64,000 nt of DNA, taken from assembly GCF_000686905.1 (NCBI RefSeq), contig NZ_JMLW01000008.1, forward strand, positions 47,140 through 111,139, in the 5' to 3' direction. The first letter of the stretch is position 1, and each line of letters begins with the position of its first letter. The notes under the pieces were generated by a model. It was not told where the DNA came from. It saw nothing but the letters and a program-made list of their open reading frames with translations, and ran no database searches. This DNA comes from Marinospirillum insulare DSM 21763. GTDB lineage: Bacteria; Pseudomonadota; Gammaproteobacteria; Pseudomonadales; Halomonadaceae. The position numbers and the translations under genes are program-made. Positions 1-11,334 of this stretch are shown here, one piece after another.

Positions 1-1
1 A

Positions 2-1696
2 GCGACCGCCAGCCTACTACCTGCAATTATTAACAAAGCGTTTGCTAGCTTACCCGTACCTAAACGCATGCGCTGGGGCGCTAGTCGTATAGAGTTTTCG
101 CGCCCAGTACACTGGTTAGTACTTTTGCATGGCAACCACCTTATACCTGCAGAAGTCATGGGTTTAACCTCTAACCGTATTACTTATGGGCACCGTTTTC
201 ATGCACCCGAAGCTATTCAGCTAGTTGATCCTGCTGCTTACCTACCTAGTTTACAAGCTGCAAAAGTGATGGCCTCATTTACAGAAAGACGTGAAACTAT
301 ACGCCAGCAGGTTTTAGCTGAAGCAAAACAACATCAAGCCACTGCAGTTATTGATGAAGACTTACTAGACGAAGTCACTGGCTTAGTAGAATGGCCAGTA
401 GCCTTAACAGGTAGTTTTGAGGAACGGTTTTTAGAAGTCCCTGATGCTTGTTTAATCTCTTCAATGAAAGCCAATCAAAAATACTTCCATATGGTTGATG
501 ATAAAGGTGCTTTATTACCCTTGTTTACCACCATAAGTAACATAGAAAGCCATGACCCTTCCGTAGTGATTGCGGGTAACGAAAAAGTTATTCGTCCGCG
601 TTTAGCTGATGCTGCATTCTTTTTTGAATCTGATAAAAAAACTCCTTTAGCAAACCGCTACGCAGGATTAGAAACAGTAGTTTTTCAAAAACAACTGGGC
701 ACTCTAGCCAACAAAAGTCAGCGAGTCGGTGTAATAGCTCAAGCTATTGCAGAAAAAATTCAGGCTAATCCTAAGTTAGTAGAACGAGCTGCCTATCTAA
801 GCAAGTGTGATCTAAACACTGAGATGGTTTTAGAGTTTCCTGAGCTACAAGGTATTATGGGTGAAGCCTATGCTGCACAAGATGGTGAGGCTGCAGAAGT
901 TAGCCTAGCACTACGCGAGCAATACTTACCCCGTAACCCTAGTGATAACTTACCAACATCTGGTGTAGGTATTTGTTTAGCCTTAGCAGATAGGTTAGAC
1001 ACCCTGACGGGGATTTTTGGTATAGGTCAAAAACCTAGTGGTGCTAAAGATCCTTTTGCTCTACGACGTGCTGCTTTAGCAGTTTTAAATATTTTAGTTA
1101 ACCTCCAGTTAGATTTAGACCTAAAAGAACTCATTCATCTTGCATTAGAGCAGCATAAAAACTTACCTAAAGCAGATAAAGTCGAAACTGAGTTATTAGA
1201 CTATATGCTTGATCGCTTCCGTGCTTGGTACCAAGCTCAAGGCATAGCCACAGGCGTTTTCTTAGCAGTACGTGGTCGTGGTGTAACTCATCCTTATGAT
1301 TTCGACCGCCGTGTGCAAGCTGTTGCAAGCTTCGACAAGTTAGACGAAGCTGCTGCCTTAGCCGCTGCTAATAAGCGTGTTAACAACCTTCTTAGTAAGC
1401 AAGGTTACTCGGCTAGTGTTGATGTTAACTCAAGCCTTTTAACTGAAGCTGCAGAAATAGAATTGGCCAAACAAGTAGCGGCTAAACGTTCTGAAGTTGC
1501 CCCTCATTACGCTAAAGGTGACTATCAAGCTGCTCTGCACTCTCTAGCTGATTTGCGTGAAGCTGTTGATAACTTCTTTAATGATGTAATGGTCATGACA
1601 GAAGATGATGCTTTGCGTAACAACCGTTTAGCTTTATTAGCTTCTTTGCAGGCTTTATTTATGCATACTGCTGACATAGCTCAACTGCAACACTAG
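2..1696 (+). CDS. glyS: Glycyl-tRNA synthetase beta subunit (5' truncated by window edge)
   Basis: Charges tRNA-Gly together with the alpha subunit GlyQ in the cytoplasmic alpha2beta2 enzyme. The open frame runs in from the left edge without a stop. Codons before the first internal ATG (position 68) already read as GlyS (LPAIINKAFASLPVPKRMRWG), so that ATG is not the start. About 564 residues are visible against roughly 690 for the family, so about 125 N-terminal residues, and presumably glyQ, lie outside the window. The RMRWG and SRPVHW motifs and the C-terminal region are typical. A strong terminator follows the stop. Confidence 0.96.
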   Translation, partial: ATASLLPAIINKAFASLPVPKRMRWGASRIEFSRPVHWLVLLHGNHLIPAEVMGLTSNRITYGHRFHAPEAIQLVDPAAYLPSLQAAKVMASFTERRETIRQQVLAEAKQHQATAVIDEDLLDEVTGLVEWPVALTGSFEERFLEVPDACLISSMKANQKYFHMVDDKGALLPLFTTISNIESHDPSVVIAGNEKVIRPRLADAAFFFESDKKTPLANRYAGLETVVFQKQLGTLANKSQRVGVIAQAIAEKIQANPKLVERAAYLSKCDLNTEMVLEFPELQGIMGEAYAAQDGEAAEVSLALREQYLPRNPSDNLPTSGVGICLALADRLDTLTGIFGIGQKPSGAKDPFALRRAALAVLNILVNLQLDLDLKELIHLALEQHKNLPKADKVETELLDYMLDRFRAWYQAQGIATGVFLAVRGRGVTHPYDFDRRVQAVASFDKLDEAAALAAANKRVNNLLSKQGYSASVDVNSSLLTEAAEIELAKQVAAKRSEVAPHYAKGDYQAALHSLADLREAVDNFFNDVMVMTEDDALRNNRLALLASLQALFMHTADIAQLQH

Positions 1697-1703
1697 TTAA
1701 TTT

Positions 1704-1730
1704 AAGGGGCCTTAAACGGCCCCTTTTTTT
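1704..1730 (+). terminator. Rho-independent terminator of glyS
   Basis: A perfect 8-bp stem, AAGGGGCC / GGCCCCTT, with a 6-nt loop runs straight into seven T residues. It lies 7 bp after the glyS stop and separates it from gmhB. Confidence 0.9.
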
Positions 1731-1763
1731 AGTTTAAATTTTAGGTTGAATTTGGCTAATAGT

Positions 1764-2300
1764 ATGAAAAAAATATTAATACTCGACCGTGATGGTGTCA
1801 TCAACCAAGACTCTGATGCCTTCGTTAAAAGTGCCGCAGAGTGGCTTCCTCTACCTGGTTCAATAGAAGCCATAGCCAAGCTTTATAAAGCAGGTTGGAT
1901 ACTGGCTGTTGCCACTAATCAATCAGGGTTAGCGCGTGGAAAATTCACCCAACAAGATTTAGACGAACAACATGCAAAAATGCTAACTCTTATAAGAGCA
2001 GCAGGTGGTGATCTTCACCATATTGCTTGGTGCCCGCATGGGCCTGATGATGCTTGTGCTTGCCGTAAACCTAAAGCTGGTTTATTAGATCAAATATCTC
2101 TAGCACTAAACCTAGACCTAACAGGTGCAACAATGGTTGGCGATGCACTGCGTGACCTTCAAGCAGGTCAAGCTAGAGGTTGCCAAGCTGTATTAGTACG
2201 CACGGGTAAGGGAATGCAAACCCTAGCCACTAATGAGGGTTTAGAAGAAGTTAGGGTGGTTGATGATTTAGCAGAACTGGCTGAGCAACTGTTAGCTTAA
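1764..2300 (+). CDS. gmhB: D-glycero-beta-D-manno-heptose 1,7-bisphosphate 7-phosphatase
   Basis: Removes the C7 phosphate of heptose bisphosphate in the cytoplasmic ADP-heptose pathway for LPS inner core. It is a HAD-superfamily enzyme. Visible motifs are the nucleophile DRDGVIN at residues 8-14, TNQSG (motif II), the zinc-binding cysteine cluster CPHGPDDACACRKP and MVGDALRD (motif IV). The 178-residue length fits the family. I chose the ATG at 1764, which puts DxD at the usual distance. A TTG at 1746 would add six residues, and neither start has a convincing ribosome binding site. The gene converges on gyrB across a shared terminator. Confidence 0.9.
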   Translation: MKKILILDRDGVINQDSDAFVKSAAEWLPLPGSIEAIAKLYKAGWILAVATNQSGLARGKFTQQDLDEQHAKMLTLIRAAGGDLHHIAWCPHGPDDACACRKPKAGLLDQISLALNLDLTGATMVGDALRDLQAGQARGCQAVLVRTGKGMQTLATNEGLEEVRVVDDLAELAEQLLA

Positions 2301-2305
2301 ACTAT

Positions 2306-2352
2306 AAAAAAAGCCCCGTATCTTTGGTTCACTCAAAAATACGGGGCTTTTT
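2306..2352. terminator. Bidirectional terminator between gmhB and gyrB
   Basis: A 12-bp stem, AAAGCCCCGTAT / ATACGGGGCTTT, has A residues on its left and T residues on its right. It can therefore terminate gmhB on the plus strand and gyrB on the minus strand. Confidence 0.9.
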
Positions 2353-2373
2353 ATTTCTAACTATTTTTACTAA

Positions 2374-4803
<2,430 letters not shown>

Positions 4804-4835
4804 CTATAAAATCCTAGTTGCAAGTATCAATAAGA

Positions 4836-5945
4836 CTACTCACTTCCTAGGTGTGGCTTAGGGCTTACTTGCCCTTGTTCCACGTGAAACCATGAAATAC
4901 TATCTGGATTTAACCATCCTTCTGCAAGTGCTTCTGCATCTACGCCAGTAATAAATACTTGGCCTGATTGCTTTTCAAGCACCTCACAAAAAACTTTTCT
5001 ATGCTGCTTATCTAGTTCAGCAGGCAAGTCATCAATAAGGTAAACACACTGTTTTCCTCTTGCCTGAGAAAGGAGAGCACCTTGTGCTAGCTTTAAAGCT
5101 GAGACAACCAACTTTTGTTGTCCGCGTGACAAAATATCCATGGCTGTATAACCATTAACAGCCACTCGTACATCTGCACGCTGTGGTCCAGCCTGGGTAA
5201 AGCCTTGTTCACGATCTTTGGTTCTTGATAAAAATAGAGACTCAACTAAATCTACATTTTTATCCCAACCTCGCTGAAAGCTAAGTGTTAAGTTATCTAA
5301 GCCTAAAAACTTATCTAATAATTCAGCAAACAGTGGCTTTAAACTTGTTAAATACTCCTCCCTTAAAGCTGTAATTTTCTCTCCATTCTCTGAAAGCTCT
5401 TTTTCCCATAAACTCATTTCTAACTGATCTATTCTACCATGCCTAAGCAAGCTATTGCGTTGTTTTAAAGCTCGCTGAAAGCGCTTCCAACAGTCAATAA
5501 AGGAGTGTTCCACGTGAAACACTCCCCAATCTAAAAACTGTCTACGATCCTTAGGACTTCCTTCAAGAAGACGAAAAGCATCAGGGTTAATTAGCTGCAC
5601 AGGTAAAGCTGCAGTTACCTCCGCTACCCCGGCGGGTTTTTGTCCACGAAATAAAATTTCTGTATCTGCACTCTGTTGATGGCGCTGAACACCAAGAGAA
5701 TAAGAATTACCTGACTCAGCAGCTATACTGCCAAAAACAGTAAACTGCTCAGTAGCATGCTGAATTAAACTTTTAATTTTTTTACTACGAAAAGACCGAA
5801 CCATACTCAACAGGTAAATAGCTTCTAATATGGAAGTTTTACCGCTCGCATTTTCACCAACCAATAAGTTAACTCCTGCCGTAGGATAGATATCGGCAGA
5901 AGCAATATTGCGAAAGTTGGTAATTTTTAGCTGCTGAATTGTCAT
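4836..5945 (-). CDS. recF: DNA replication and repair protein RecF
   Basis: SMC-like ATPase that helps RecO and RecR load RecA at gapped DNA and stalled forks. It has Walker A GENASGKTS near residues 31-39, the ABC-type signature LSRGQQKL and a Walker B region LIDDLPAELD. The 369-residue length is typical. The reading frame contains two parS-like sites (see separate entries), which encode the peptides FHVEH and FHVEQ. The second sits near the C-terminus, where RecF is poorly conserved. It lies between dnaN and gyrB in the replication operon. Confidence 0.97.
   Translation of the reverse strand: MTIQQLKITNFRNIASADIYPTAGVNLLVGENASGKTSILEAIYLLSMVRSFRSKKIKSLIQHATEQFTVFGSIAAESGNSYSLGVQRHQQSADTEILFRGQKPAGVAEVTAALPVQLINPDAFRLLEGSPKDRRQFLDWGVFHVEHSFIDCWKRFQRALKQRNSLLRHGRIDQLEMSLWEKELSENGEKITALREEYLTSLKPLFAELLDKFLGLDNLTLSFQRGWDKNVDLVESLFLSRTKDREQGFTQAGPQRADVRVAVNGYTAMDILSRGQQKLVVSALKLAQGALLSQARGKQCVYLIDDLPAELDKQHRKVFCEVLEKQSGQVFITGVDAEALAEGWLNPDSISWFHVEQGQVSPKPHLGSE
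4876..4891. other. parS: parS-like ParB-binding site in the 3' end of recF
   Basis: TGTTCCACGTGAAACC matches the palindromic chromosomal parS consensus (TGTTnCACGTGnAACA) with one end mismatch. parA and parB are in this window, about 11 kb away on the other side of the origin. Confidence 0.75.
5506..5521. other. parS: parS site inside recF
   Basis: TGTTCCACGTGAAACA is a full match to the chromosomal parS consensus. It lies 630 bp from the first site and about 3 kb from the dnaA-side origin region, as expected for the segregation centromere loaded by the ParB encoded at 16829. Confidence 0.88.
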
Positions 5946-5954
5946 CAGAAAGGC

Positions 5955-5982
5955 TAGCCAGCTGACATAAGAAAGCTGGCTA
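5955..5982 (-). other. Perfect 9-bp hairpin between dnaN and recF
   Basis: TAGCCAGCT and AGCTGGCTA form a perfect stem with a 10-nt loop in the 45-bp dnaN-recF gap. Downstream in the direction of transcription there is only a short, broken T run. It is more likely an attenuator or processing signal inside the operon than a full terminator. Confidence 0.45.
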
Positions 5983-5990
5983 TAAATAGA

Positions 5991-7100
5991 CTAAAGACGC
6001 ATGGGCATAACAACATAGAATGCATCGCCACCACCTGCGGCTTGAATTAATGCACTAGAGGTAGGTGAAGAAAGAGCTATTTGAACTTCCTCTACCTGAT
6101 CACCTATATTGTCCATCACATCCACTAGGTAACCTACGTTAAAACCTATATCTAACGGCTCACCTTGATAGTTAATATTTATACTTTCCTCTGCTTCTTC
6201 TTGATCAGGATTTTTAGCAATCAGTGTTAAGGTGTTTTCTGTTAGCTGTAGATGAATGCCTAACAACTTTTCGTTTGCCAAAATACTGATTCTAGATAAC
6301 ATTTGGCGTAACTCTAAACGATCACACACAACTAACTTATCGCTTTGACGAGGAATAACCTGTTCGTAATCTGGGTAGCGCCCTTCAATATGTTTAGAAA
6401 CAAAAGTGGCATTTGGCATATTCACCTGAAAGTGCTGCTCTCCAAAAATAAGAGTAACTGGCTCTTCAATTTCATCTAACAACTTAGCCAAATCATTAAC
6501 AGCTTTAGCAGGCACTATCATGCTAGATTTTTCAACTTCACCAATTTGAACAGCTGCATCTGCCATAGCTAGTCGATGCCCGTCAGTAGCTACAGCTCTT
6601 AAACGATTTGTTGCTAATTCAAAATACATACCATTAAGATAAAAACGTACATCTTGGCGAGCCATAGCAAAATCATTACGACGTATCAAATTAAGCAGTT
6701 GGCTTTGAGGTAAAGCAACTTGGTGCCTGATAGGGCTAAGTTGAATTGAAGGAAACTCTGATGATGGCAAAGTGGCTAGTACAAACCGGCTACGACCCGA
6801 CTTAACGACAACACGTTGATCATCTAGGCTAAACTCAAGCAACGAACCTTCACTTAGAGAGCGGCAAATATCAGATAGTTTTTTTGCTGGTACAGTAATA
6901 CTTCCACCAACATCTAGCTTATGCAAGTTTAACTGCCAAGTTAGCTCTACTTCTAAATCTAAACCTGTAAGCTTAACCCCTTCTTCATTAGCTTCAATGC
7001 GTAAATGCGCAAGTATAGGAAGCGTTGGACGACGAGCAACCACACCAACCATTATAGAGAGTGGGCGTAAAAGTGTTTCGCGAGATACAGAAAATTTCAT
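5991..7100 (-). CDS. dnaN: DNA polymerase III subunit beta (sliding clamp)
   Basis: Forms the ring-shaped dimeric clamp that tethers polymerase III and many repair proteins to DNA. The 369-residue protein shows three clamp-fold repeats. It has a typical start (MKFSVSRETLLRPL), the region ATDGHRLA in the middle domain and the C-terminal MPMRL. It is 17 bp after dnaA and 45 bp before recF. Upstream of the ATG, AAGG is only a weak ribosome binding site, so translation may be coupled to dnaA. Confidence 0.98.
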   Translation of the reverse strand: MKFSVSRETLLRPLSIMVGVVARRPTLPILAHLRIEANEEGVKLTGLDLEVELTWQLNLHKLDVGGSITVPAKKLSDICRSLSEGSLLEFSLDDQRVVVKSGRSRFVLATLPSSEFPSIQLSPIRHQVALPQSQLLNLIRRNDFAMARQDVRFYLNGMYFELATNRLRAVATDGHRLAMADAAVQIGEVEKSSMIVPAKAVNDLAKLLDEIEEPVTLIFGEQHFQVNMPNATFVSKHIEGRYPDYEQVIPRQSDKLVVCDRLELRQMLSRISILANEKLLGIHLQLTENTLTLIAKNPDQEEAEESININYQGEPLDIGFNVGYLVDVMDNIGDQVEEVQIALSSPTSSALIQAAGGGDAFYVVMPMRL

Positions 7101-7117
7101 TTTAATAACCTTAAAAA

Positions 7118-8563
7118 TTAGCTGGTCAATAAACGGAGAAGGTTTTTCCAGTCTTCACGGATATCTGGGCTTTCATCCTGTAAAGACTTAATTTTTCGAC
7201 AAGCATGTAAAACGGTAGTGTGATCACGCCCACCAAAAGCATCACCTATTTCGGGTAATGAATGATTCGTTAATTCTTTTGCTAGAGCCATAGCTAATTG
7301 CCTTGGCCTAGCTATAGAACGATTACGACGTTTAGAATGTAGGTCAGCAATTTTTATTTTATAATAGTCAGCAACAGTACGTTGGATATTTTCAACACCC
7401 ACTTGCTTGTCTTGCACTGCAAATAAATCTTTAAGTGACTCTCTCACTAGCTCAACGCTAATTGCTTGCCCTTTAAATCTTGAGTCAGCTATCACCCTGT
7501 TTAAGGCACCTTCAAGATCTCTAACATGCGAGCGTATTTTTTGCGCAATAAAAAAAGCGACTTCTTGCGGCAAGTCAACTTTAGCTATCTCAGCTTTTTT
7601 CATAAGAATAGCAACACGCAACTCCAGCTCTGGGGGTTCAATAGCCACAGTAAGCCCCCAGCCGAAACGGCTTTTTAACCTTTCCTCAACACCAATTTCT
7701 TTTGGATAGCGATCAGAAGTTAGTATAATTTGCTGCCCACCTTCTAATAAGGCGTTGAAAGTATGAAAGAACTCTTCTTGCGACCTATCTTTACCAACAA
7801 AAAATTGAATATCATCTATCAGTAAAGCATCTAGATTACGGTAATAACGCTTAAAATCATTAATAGCATTTAGCTGCAAGGCTTTAACCATGTCTTGAAC
7901 AAAGCGTTCAGAATTAAGGTAAACAACCTTAGCATTAGGATTTTGCTTAAGTATTTGGTTACCTACCGCATGCATTAAGTGAGTTTTACCTAAACCAACA
8001 CCACCATAAATAAATAAAGGATTGTATGCACTGCCCGGGTTTTCTGCCACCTGAAAAGAAGCTGCACGGGCCAACTGGTTAGACTTACCTTCTACTAAGC
8101 TATCAAAGGTGTGTGAAAGGTTAAGCATAGAGTTATGCTTAATTCCACCTTCTACCTGAATACCTTCTCGCTTACGTGGTTTTGTTGAGTTAGTAGGCTC
8201 AGCAATTTTAGCTTGATATTCAGTAAAAGCAGAAGGCTGATGCTCGCTTGTTCTAGGTTGATTTAAGTTTGGAGTTACTACTGGTGGGGTAGGTGCTACG
8301 CCTACAGCTGGTTGTTGTTTGCTACCAACAGCAAAACGTACATCAGCAACCTGCCCTGAGGATAGCTCTTGCAACAACTGCTCAAGTCTGTCTGAGTACT
8401 TGTCTGTTACCCACTGTAAAACAAATCGATTAGGTGCTAAGAGATGCAAACTACGACCATGCATTTCTGCTTGCAATGGACGTATCCAAGTCGATATAAG
8501 CTGGGCAGACATTTCTTTTTCTAAAATCGCTAAGCACTGCGACCACAAGTCATCAACAGACAC
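7118..8563 (-). CDS. dnaA: Chromosomal replication initiator protein DnaA
   Basis: AAA+ ATPase that binds 9-mer DnaA boxes and melts the origin. Domain I covers about residues 1-80. A variable linker rich in Pro and Thr follows (about 85-135). Domain III has Walker [10 protein letters not shown] (187-195) and Walker [10 protein letters not shown]. Domain IV carries the DnaA signature [19 protein letters not shown] near the C-terminus. The start is GTG, supported by GAGGAG seven bases upstream. Its promoter must lie in the DnaA-box-rich region to the right, which suggests autoregulation. Confidence 0.98.
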   Translation of the reverse strand: MSVDDLWSQCLAILEKEMSAQLISTWIRPLQAEMHGRSLHLLAPNRFVLQWVTDKYSDRLEQLLQELSSGQVADVRFAVGSKQQPAVGVAPTPPVVTPNLNQPRTSEHQPSAFTEYQAKIAEPTNSTKPRKREGIQVEGGIKHNSMLNLSHTFDSLVEGKSNQLARAASFQVAENPGSAYNPLFIYGGVGLGKTHLMHAVGNQILKQNPNAKVVYLNSERFVQDMVKALQLNAINDFKRYYRNLDALLIDDIQFFVGKDRSQEEFFHTFNALLEGGQQIILTSDRYPKEIGVEERLKSRFGWGLTVAIEPPELELRVAILMKKAEIAKVDLPQEVAFFIAQKIRSHVRDLEGALNRVIADSRFKGQAISVELVRESLKDLFAVQDKQVGVENIQRTVADYYKIKIADLHSKRRNRSIARPRQLAMALAKELTNHSLPEIGDAFGGRDHTTVLHACRKIKSLQDESPDIREDWKNLLRLLTS

Positions 8564-9067
8564 GTTTCCACTCCTCTTAATAATTCATCTATTCTAACTG
8601 CTAAGCCTTAAGTTATCCACAAGCCTCACATAAAATCCGCTTTACAAAAAAAACTATTATGTGGATAACTAGAGCTAAAAGATTGGCACAAACTAAGCAT
8701 AACCTTGAGGATAAAAAAGCATGTGGATAAGTTGCTAGCTTATCAACAAGGAGCCTACAACTTACTCTAAGATTGCAAACAGGCTAAACAACCCAGCTGC
8801 TAACAAGCTAAGCACTTGTTTTTATTGTAGAAAATATACTTATGAACAGTTTTGTGGATAGCTAATAATAGTAATAGTAGTTAAAGATCTTTTAAATACT
8901 TATATATAGTTATTTTTTGTGGGACAAAATCATAATACTTCAAGGAACAATTGCGCTTTGGTGAAGAAGGCTTTAAAATCGCCAGTCTTGTAACAAAAAA
9001 GTTTCTCTAGGGTCTCCAACCCATGGAGATTCCTTAAAACCTGCAACACCATGTGGAAGTAAATAAA
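8564..9067. other. oriC: Candidate replication origin region 1 (dnaA-rpmH intergenic)
   Basis: This 504-bp gap holds perfect DnaA boxes TTATCCACA at 8613-8621, 8660-8668 (reverse) and 8722-8730 (reverse). Near matches are TTATCAACA 8740-8748, TTATGAACA 8840-8848 and TGTGGATAG 8853-8861. One base after the last box comes an AT-rich stretch that starts with CTAATAATA (8862) and a run of TAG/TAA trinucleotides, then TATAGTTATT at 8905-8914. Such trinucleotide runs resemble DnaA-trio unwinding elements. The position equals the Pseudomonas oriC. The dnaA and rpmH promoters must also lie here. Confidence 0.75.
8951..8979 (+). promoter_or_regulatory. Predicted sigma70 promoter of rpmH-rnpA
   Basis: TTGCGC at 8951-8956 and TAAAAT at 8974-8979 are separated by 17 bp. 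They lie about 90 bp upstream of the rpmH start and read toward it. Confidence 0.5.
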
Positions 9068-9202
9068 ATGAAACGTACTTTTCAGCCCAGCGTTATTAAA
9101 CGCAAGCGTAATCACGGTTTTCGTGCTCGTATGGCCACTAAAGCTGGTCGTCAAGTTCTGGCTCGTCGTCGTGCCAAAGGTCGTCAGCGTCTGTCTGCTT
9201 AA
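9068..9202 (+). CDS. rpmH: 50S ribosomal protein L34
   Basis: Small, highly basic protein of the large ribosomal subunit. The 44-residue frame starts [20 protein letters not shown] and ends GRQRLSA, the canonical L34 pattern and length. GGAAG about 10 bases upstream is the likely ribosome binding site. It is the first gene rightward of the dnaA-side origin and is followed 14 bp later by rnpA, as in most bacteria. Confidence 0.98.
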   Translation: MKRTFQPSVIKRKRNHGFRARMATKAGRQVLARRRAKGRQRLSA

Positions 9203-9216
9203 GCACCAGTCGAACG

Positions 9217-9612
9217 ATGAAGAACTTCGGTTATCCCCGGCAGCTTAGACTTCTAAAACCTGGGGATTTCCGTAATGTTTTTGAAAACACTCGTTACAAA
9301 GTCTATTGTCCGGGCTTTTTACTGCTTGCGACACCGAGCAAACAAGCCGCAACACGACTAGGTTTTGTAATTGGCAAGAAAAATATCAAACTTGCAGTTA
9401 ATCGAAATAAAATTAAACGGATATTTCGAGAATCTTTTCGATTAAATCAACACCAACTGCCTAATATCGATATTATTGTTCTTGCTATCAAAGGTGCCAG
9501 CCAAGTCACTACTGAAGAGCTCAGTAAAAGTTTGACAGAAGCTTGGCCACAACTCGGTAGGCGCGTTAACAAAGCGACTGCAAAATTATCCTCCTCGATT
9601 AAGCGACAATGA
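9217..9612 (+). CDS. rnpA: Ribonuclease P protein component
   Basis: Protein subunit of RNase P, which matures tRNA 5' ends with the catalytic RNA. The 131-residue sequence has the family core: RLLKPGDFRNVFEN at the N-terminus, TRLGFVIGKKN in the centre, and the RNR-type basic motif AVNRNKIKRIFRESFR. The length is normal. yidC starts only 4 bp downstream, so the yidD gene often found between them is absent. Confidence 0.96.
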   Translation: MKNFGYPRQLRLLKPGDFRNVFENTRYKVYCPGFLLLATPSKQAATRLGFVIGKKNIKLAVNRNKIKRIFRESFRLNQHQLPNIDIIVLAIKGASQVTTEELSKSLTEAWPQLGRRVNKATAKLSSSIKRQ

Positions 9613-9616
9613 TCCC

Positions 9617-11281
9617 ATGGACGTAAAACGCATAGTGCTCTTTTCATCCCTGGCGGTAGTCGCCTATCTGCTGATGCTTCAGTGGAATAAAGACTACCAG
9701 CAGCAAGATGTACAAGTTCAGGCACCTCAAGTACAACAAACACTATCCAACAATGATTCAGTGACTGAAGAAAACGAAGTCCTGAAGCTAGGTGCACCCG
9801 AAAAAACAATTCAAACCGATCCTAGCAGTGCACCGAAGATACAAAACTTAATTAGTGTTAAAACAGATACTTTTGATATCCGAATTAACCCTAAGGGTGG
9901 CGATATTGTTTATGCTGCTTTGCTAAACCATAAAACTAAGGTTGATTCAGACCAGCCTTTTGTACTACTACAGGATGACAATTTACGTCATTACGTGGTG
10001 CAAAGTGATCTCAGTGGTTTAGGCAACAAGCAGCGTTTAATGCTGTCTAGTCCTAAAAACGCTTATGTGTTATCTAAAGGTCAAGATGAACTAGAGGTTC
10101 ATTTAACAGCTGAGGTTGAAGGGGTTGAATTAACCAAAACCTTTACCTTCGAACGTTCTAGCCATTTAATCAAGGTTGACTACCAGCTTAACAACCAATC
10201 AGATCGCACTCTAGCTACCAGCTTTATAGGTTTGATTAAGCGAGATTCCAGCGCAGACCCTAGTAAAAGTGAGTCTATGGGTATGCAAGCCTACCTAGGT
10301 GGTGCCTTTTCAACAGATGAAAAACGCTATCAAAAAATAGATTTTGATGACATTAAAAGCAAAGGTTTCCAAGCAGACTCTGTAGGTGGTTGGGCAGCCA
10401 TGCTGCAGCACTACTTTATTACTTCGTGGATACCTCCACAAAATGAAAGCAATTTCTTTAGTACTCGTACAGATAGATCTGGTAACCATATCGTTGGCTT
10501 TACTGGGTCTGAATACCTAGTTGAACCAGGTAGTAGCACTAACTATTCTGCAGGTCTTTATATTGGCCCAAAAATTCAGAAAGATATGGAAGCTATAGCA
10601 CCTAACCTAGATTTAACCGTAGATTATGGTTGGCTTTGGTTTATTGCACAGCCTCTATTTTGGTTACTGAATTGGTTCCACAGCTTTATTGGTAATTGGG
10701 GTTTTTCGATTATCCTAGTCACTGTGGTTATTAAGATTGCCTTTTATAAGCTCTCAGCTACTGCCTACCGTTCTATGGCTAACATGCGTCGTGTAGCACC
10801 TAAGCTAGCGCGTATTAAAGAAGAAGCTGGTGATGACCGTCAAAAACTTTCACAGTCAATGATGGAGCTATATAAGAAAGAAAAAATCAACCCTATGGGG
10901 GGTTGCTTACCAATTCTAGTGCAGATGCCTGTATTTATTGCGCTCTACTGGATGCTAATGGAGTCAGTTGAACTGCGTCATGCTCCCTTTGTTTTGTGGA
11001 TAGCTGACTTATCAATGAAAGACCCCTACTTTGTACTTCCAATCATAATGGGTGCGAGTATGTTTGTTCAGCAGCTACTTAACCCTACGCCTCCAGATCC
11101 AATGCAGGCAAAAATTATGAAGATGCTACCTATCATTTTCACCTTCTTCTTCCTCTTCTTCCCAGCAGGACTCGTGCTTTACTGGGTAGTTAACAATATC
11201 TTGTCAATTTTACAGCAGTGGTATATTACTCAAAAAATTGAAAAAGAAGATAAAGAAAGAGATAAATTAGCAAAAACTTGA
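9617..11281 (+). CDS. yidC: Membrane protein insertase YidC
   Basis: Inserts and folds inner-membrane proteins alone or with SecYEG. Clients include F0 subunits a and c, whose genes are in this window. The 554-residue protein has an N-terminal signal anchor (residues 6-21), a large periplasmic P1 domain to about residue 330, and a C-terminal insertase core of five helices from about WLWFIAQPLFWLLNWFHSFIG onward. MGGCLPILVQMPVFIALY is the characteristic segment. A terminator follows directly. Confidence 0.98.
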   Translation: MDVKRIVLFSSLAVVAYLLMLQWNKDYQQQDVQVQAPQVQQTLSNNDSVTEENEVLKLGAPEKTIQTDPSSAPKIQNLISVKTDTFDIRINPKGGDIVYAALLNHKTKVDSDQPFVLLQDDNLRHYVVQSDLSGLGNKQRLMLSSPKNAYVLSKGQDELEVHLTAEVEGVELTKTFTFERSSHLIKVDYQLNNQSDRTLATSFIGLIKRDSSADPSKSESMGMQAYLGGAFSTDEKRYQKIDFDDIKSKGFQADSVGGWAAMLQHYFITSWIPPQNESNFFSTRTDRSGNHIVGFTGSEYLVEPGSSTNYSAGLYIGPKIQKDMEAIAPNLDLTVDYGWLWFIAQPLFWLLNWFHSFIGNWGFSIILVTVVIKIAFYKLSATAYRSMANMRRVAPKLARIKEEAGDDRQKLSQSMMELYKKEKINPMGGCLPILVQMPVFIALYWMLMESVELRHAPFVLWIADLSMKDPYFVLPIIMGASMFVQQLLNPTPPDPMQAKIMKMLPIIFTFFFLFFPAGLVLYWVVNNILSILQQWYITQKIEKEDKERDKLAKT

Positions 11282-11291
11282 TTTAAACAGA

Positions 11292-11314
11292 CCCCCTCCT
11301 AGTGAGGGGGTTTT
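11292..11314 (+). terminator. Rho-independent terminator after yidC
   Basis: CCCCCTC and GAGGGGG pair around a 5-nt loop and are followed by TTTT. The hairpin covers the upstream GTG (11302) that would otherwise extend mnmE. Confidence 0.8.
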
Positions 11315-11334
11315 GCTATCTAAGAGTAAAAGCC

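Noticed and set aside
8930..9154. 74-codon minus-strand frame over the rpmH leader
   Set aside because: It overlaps the promoter and most of rpmH, has no ribosome binding site, and resembles no protein.
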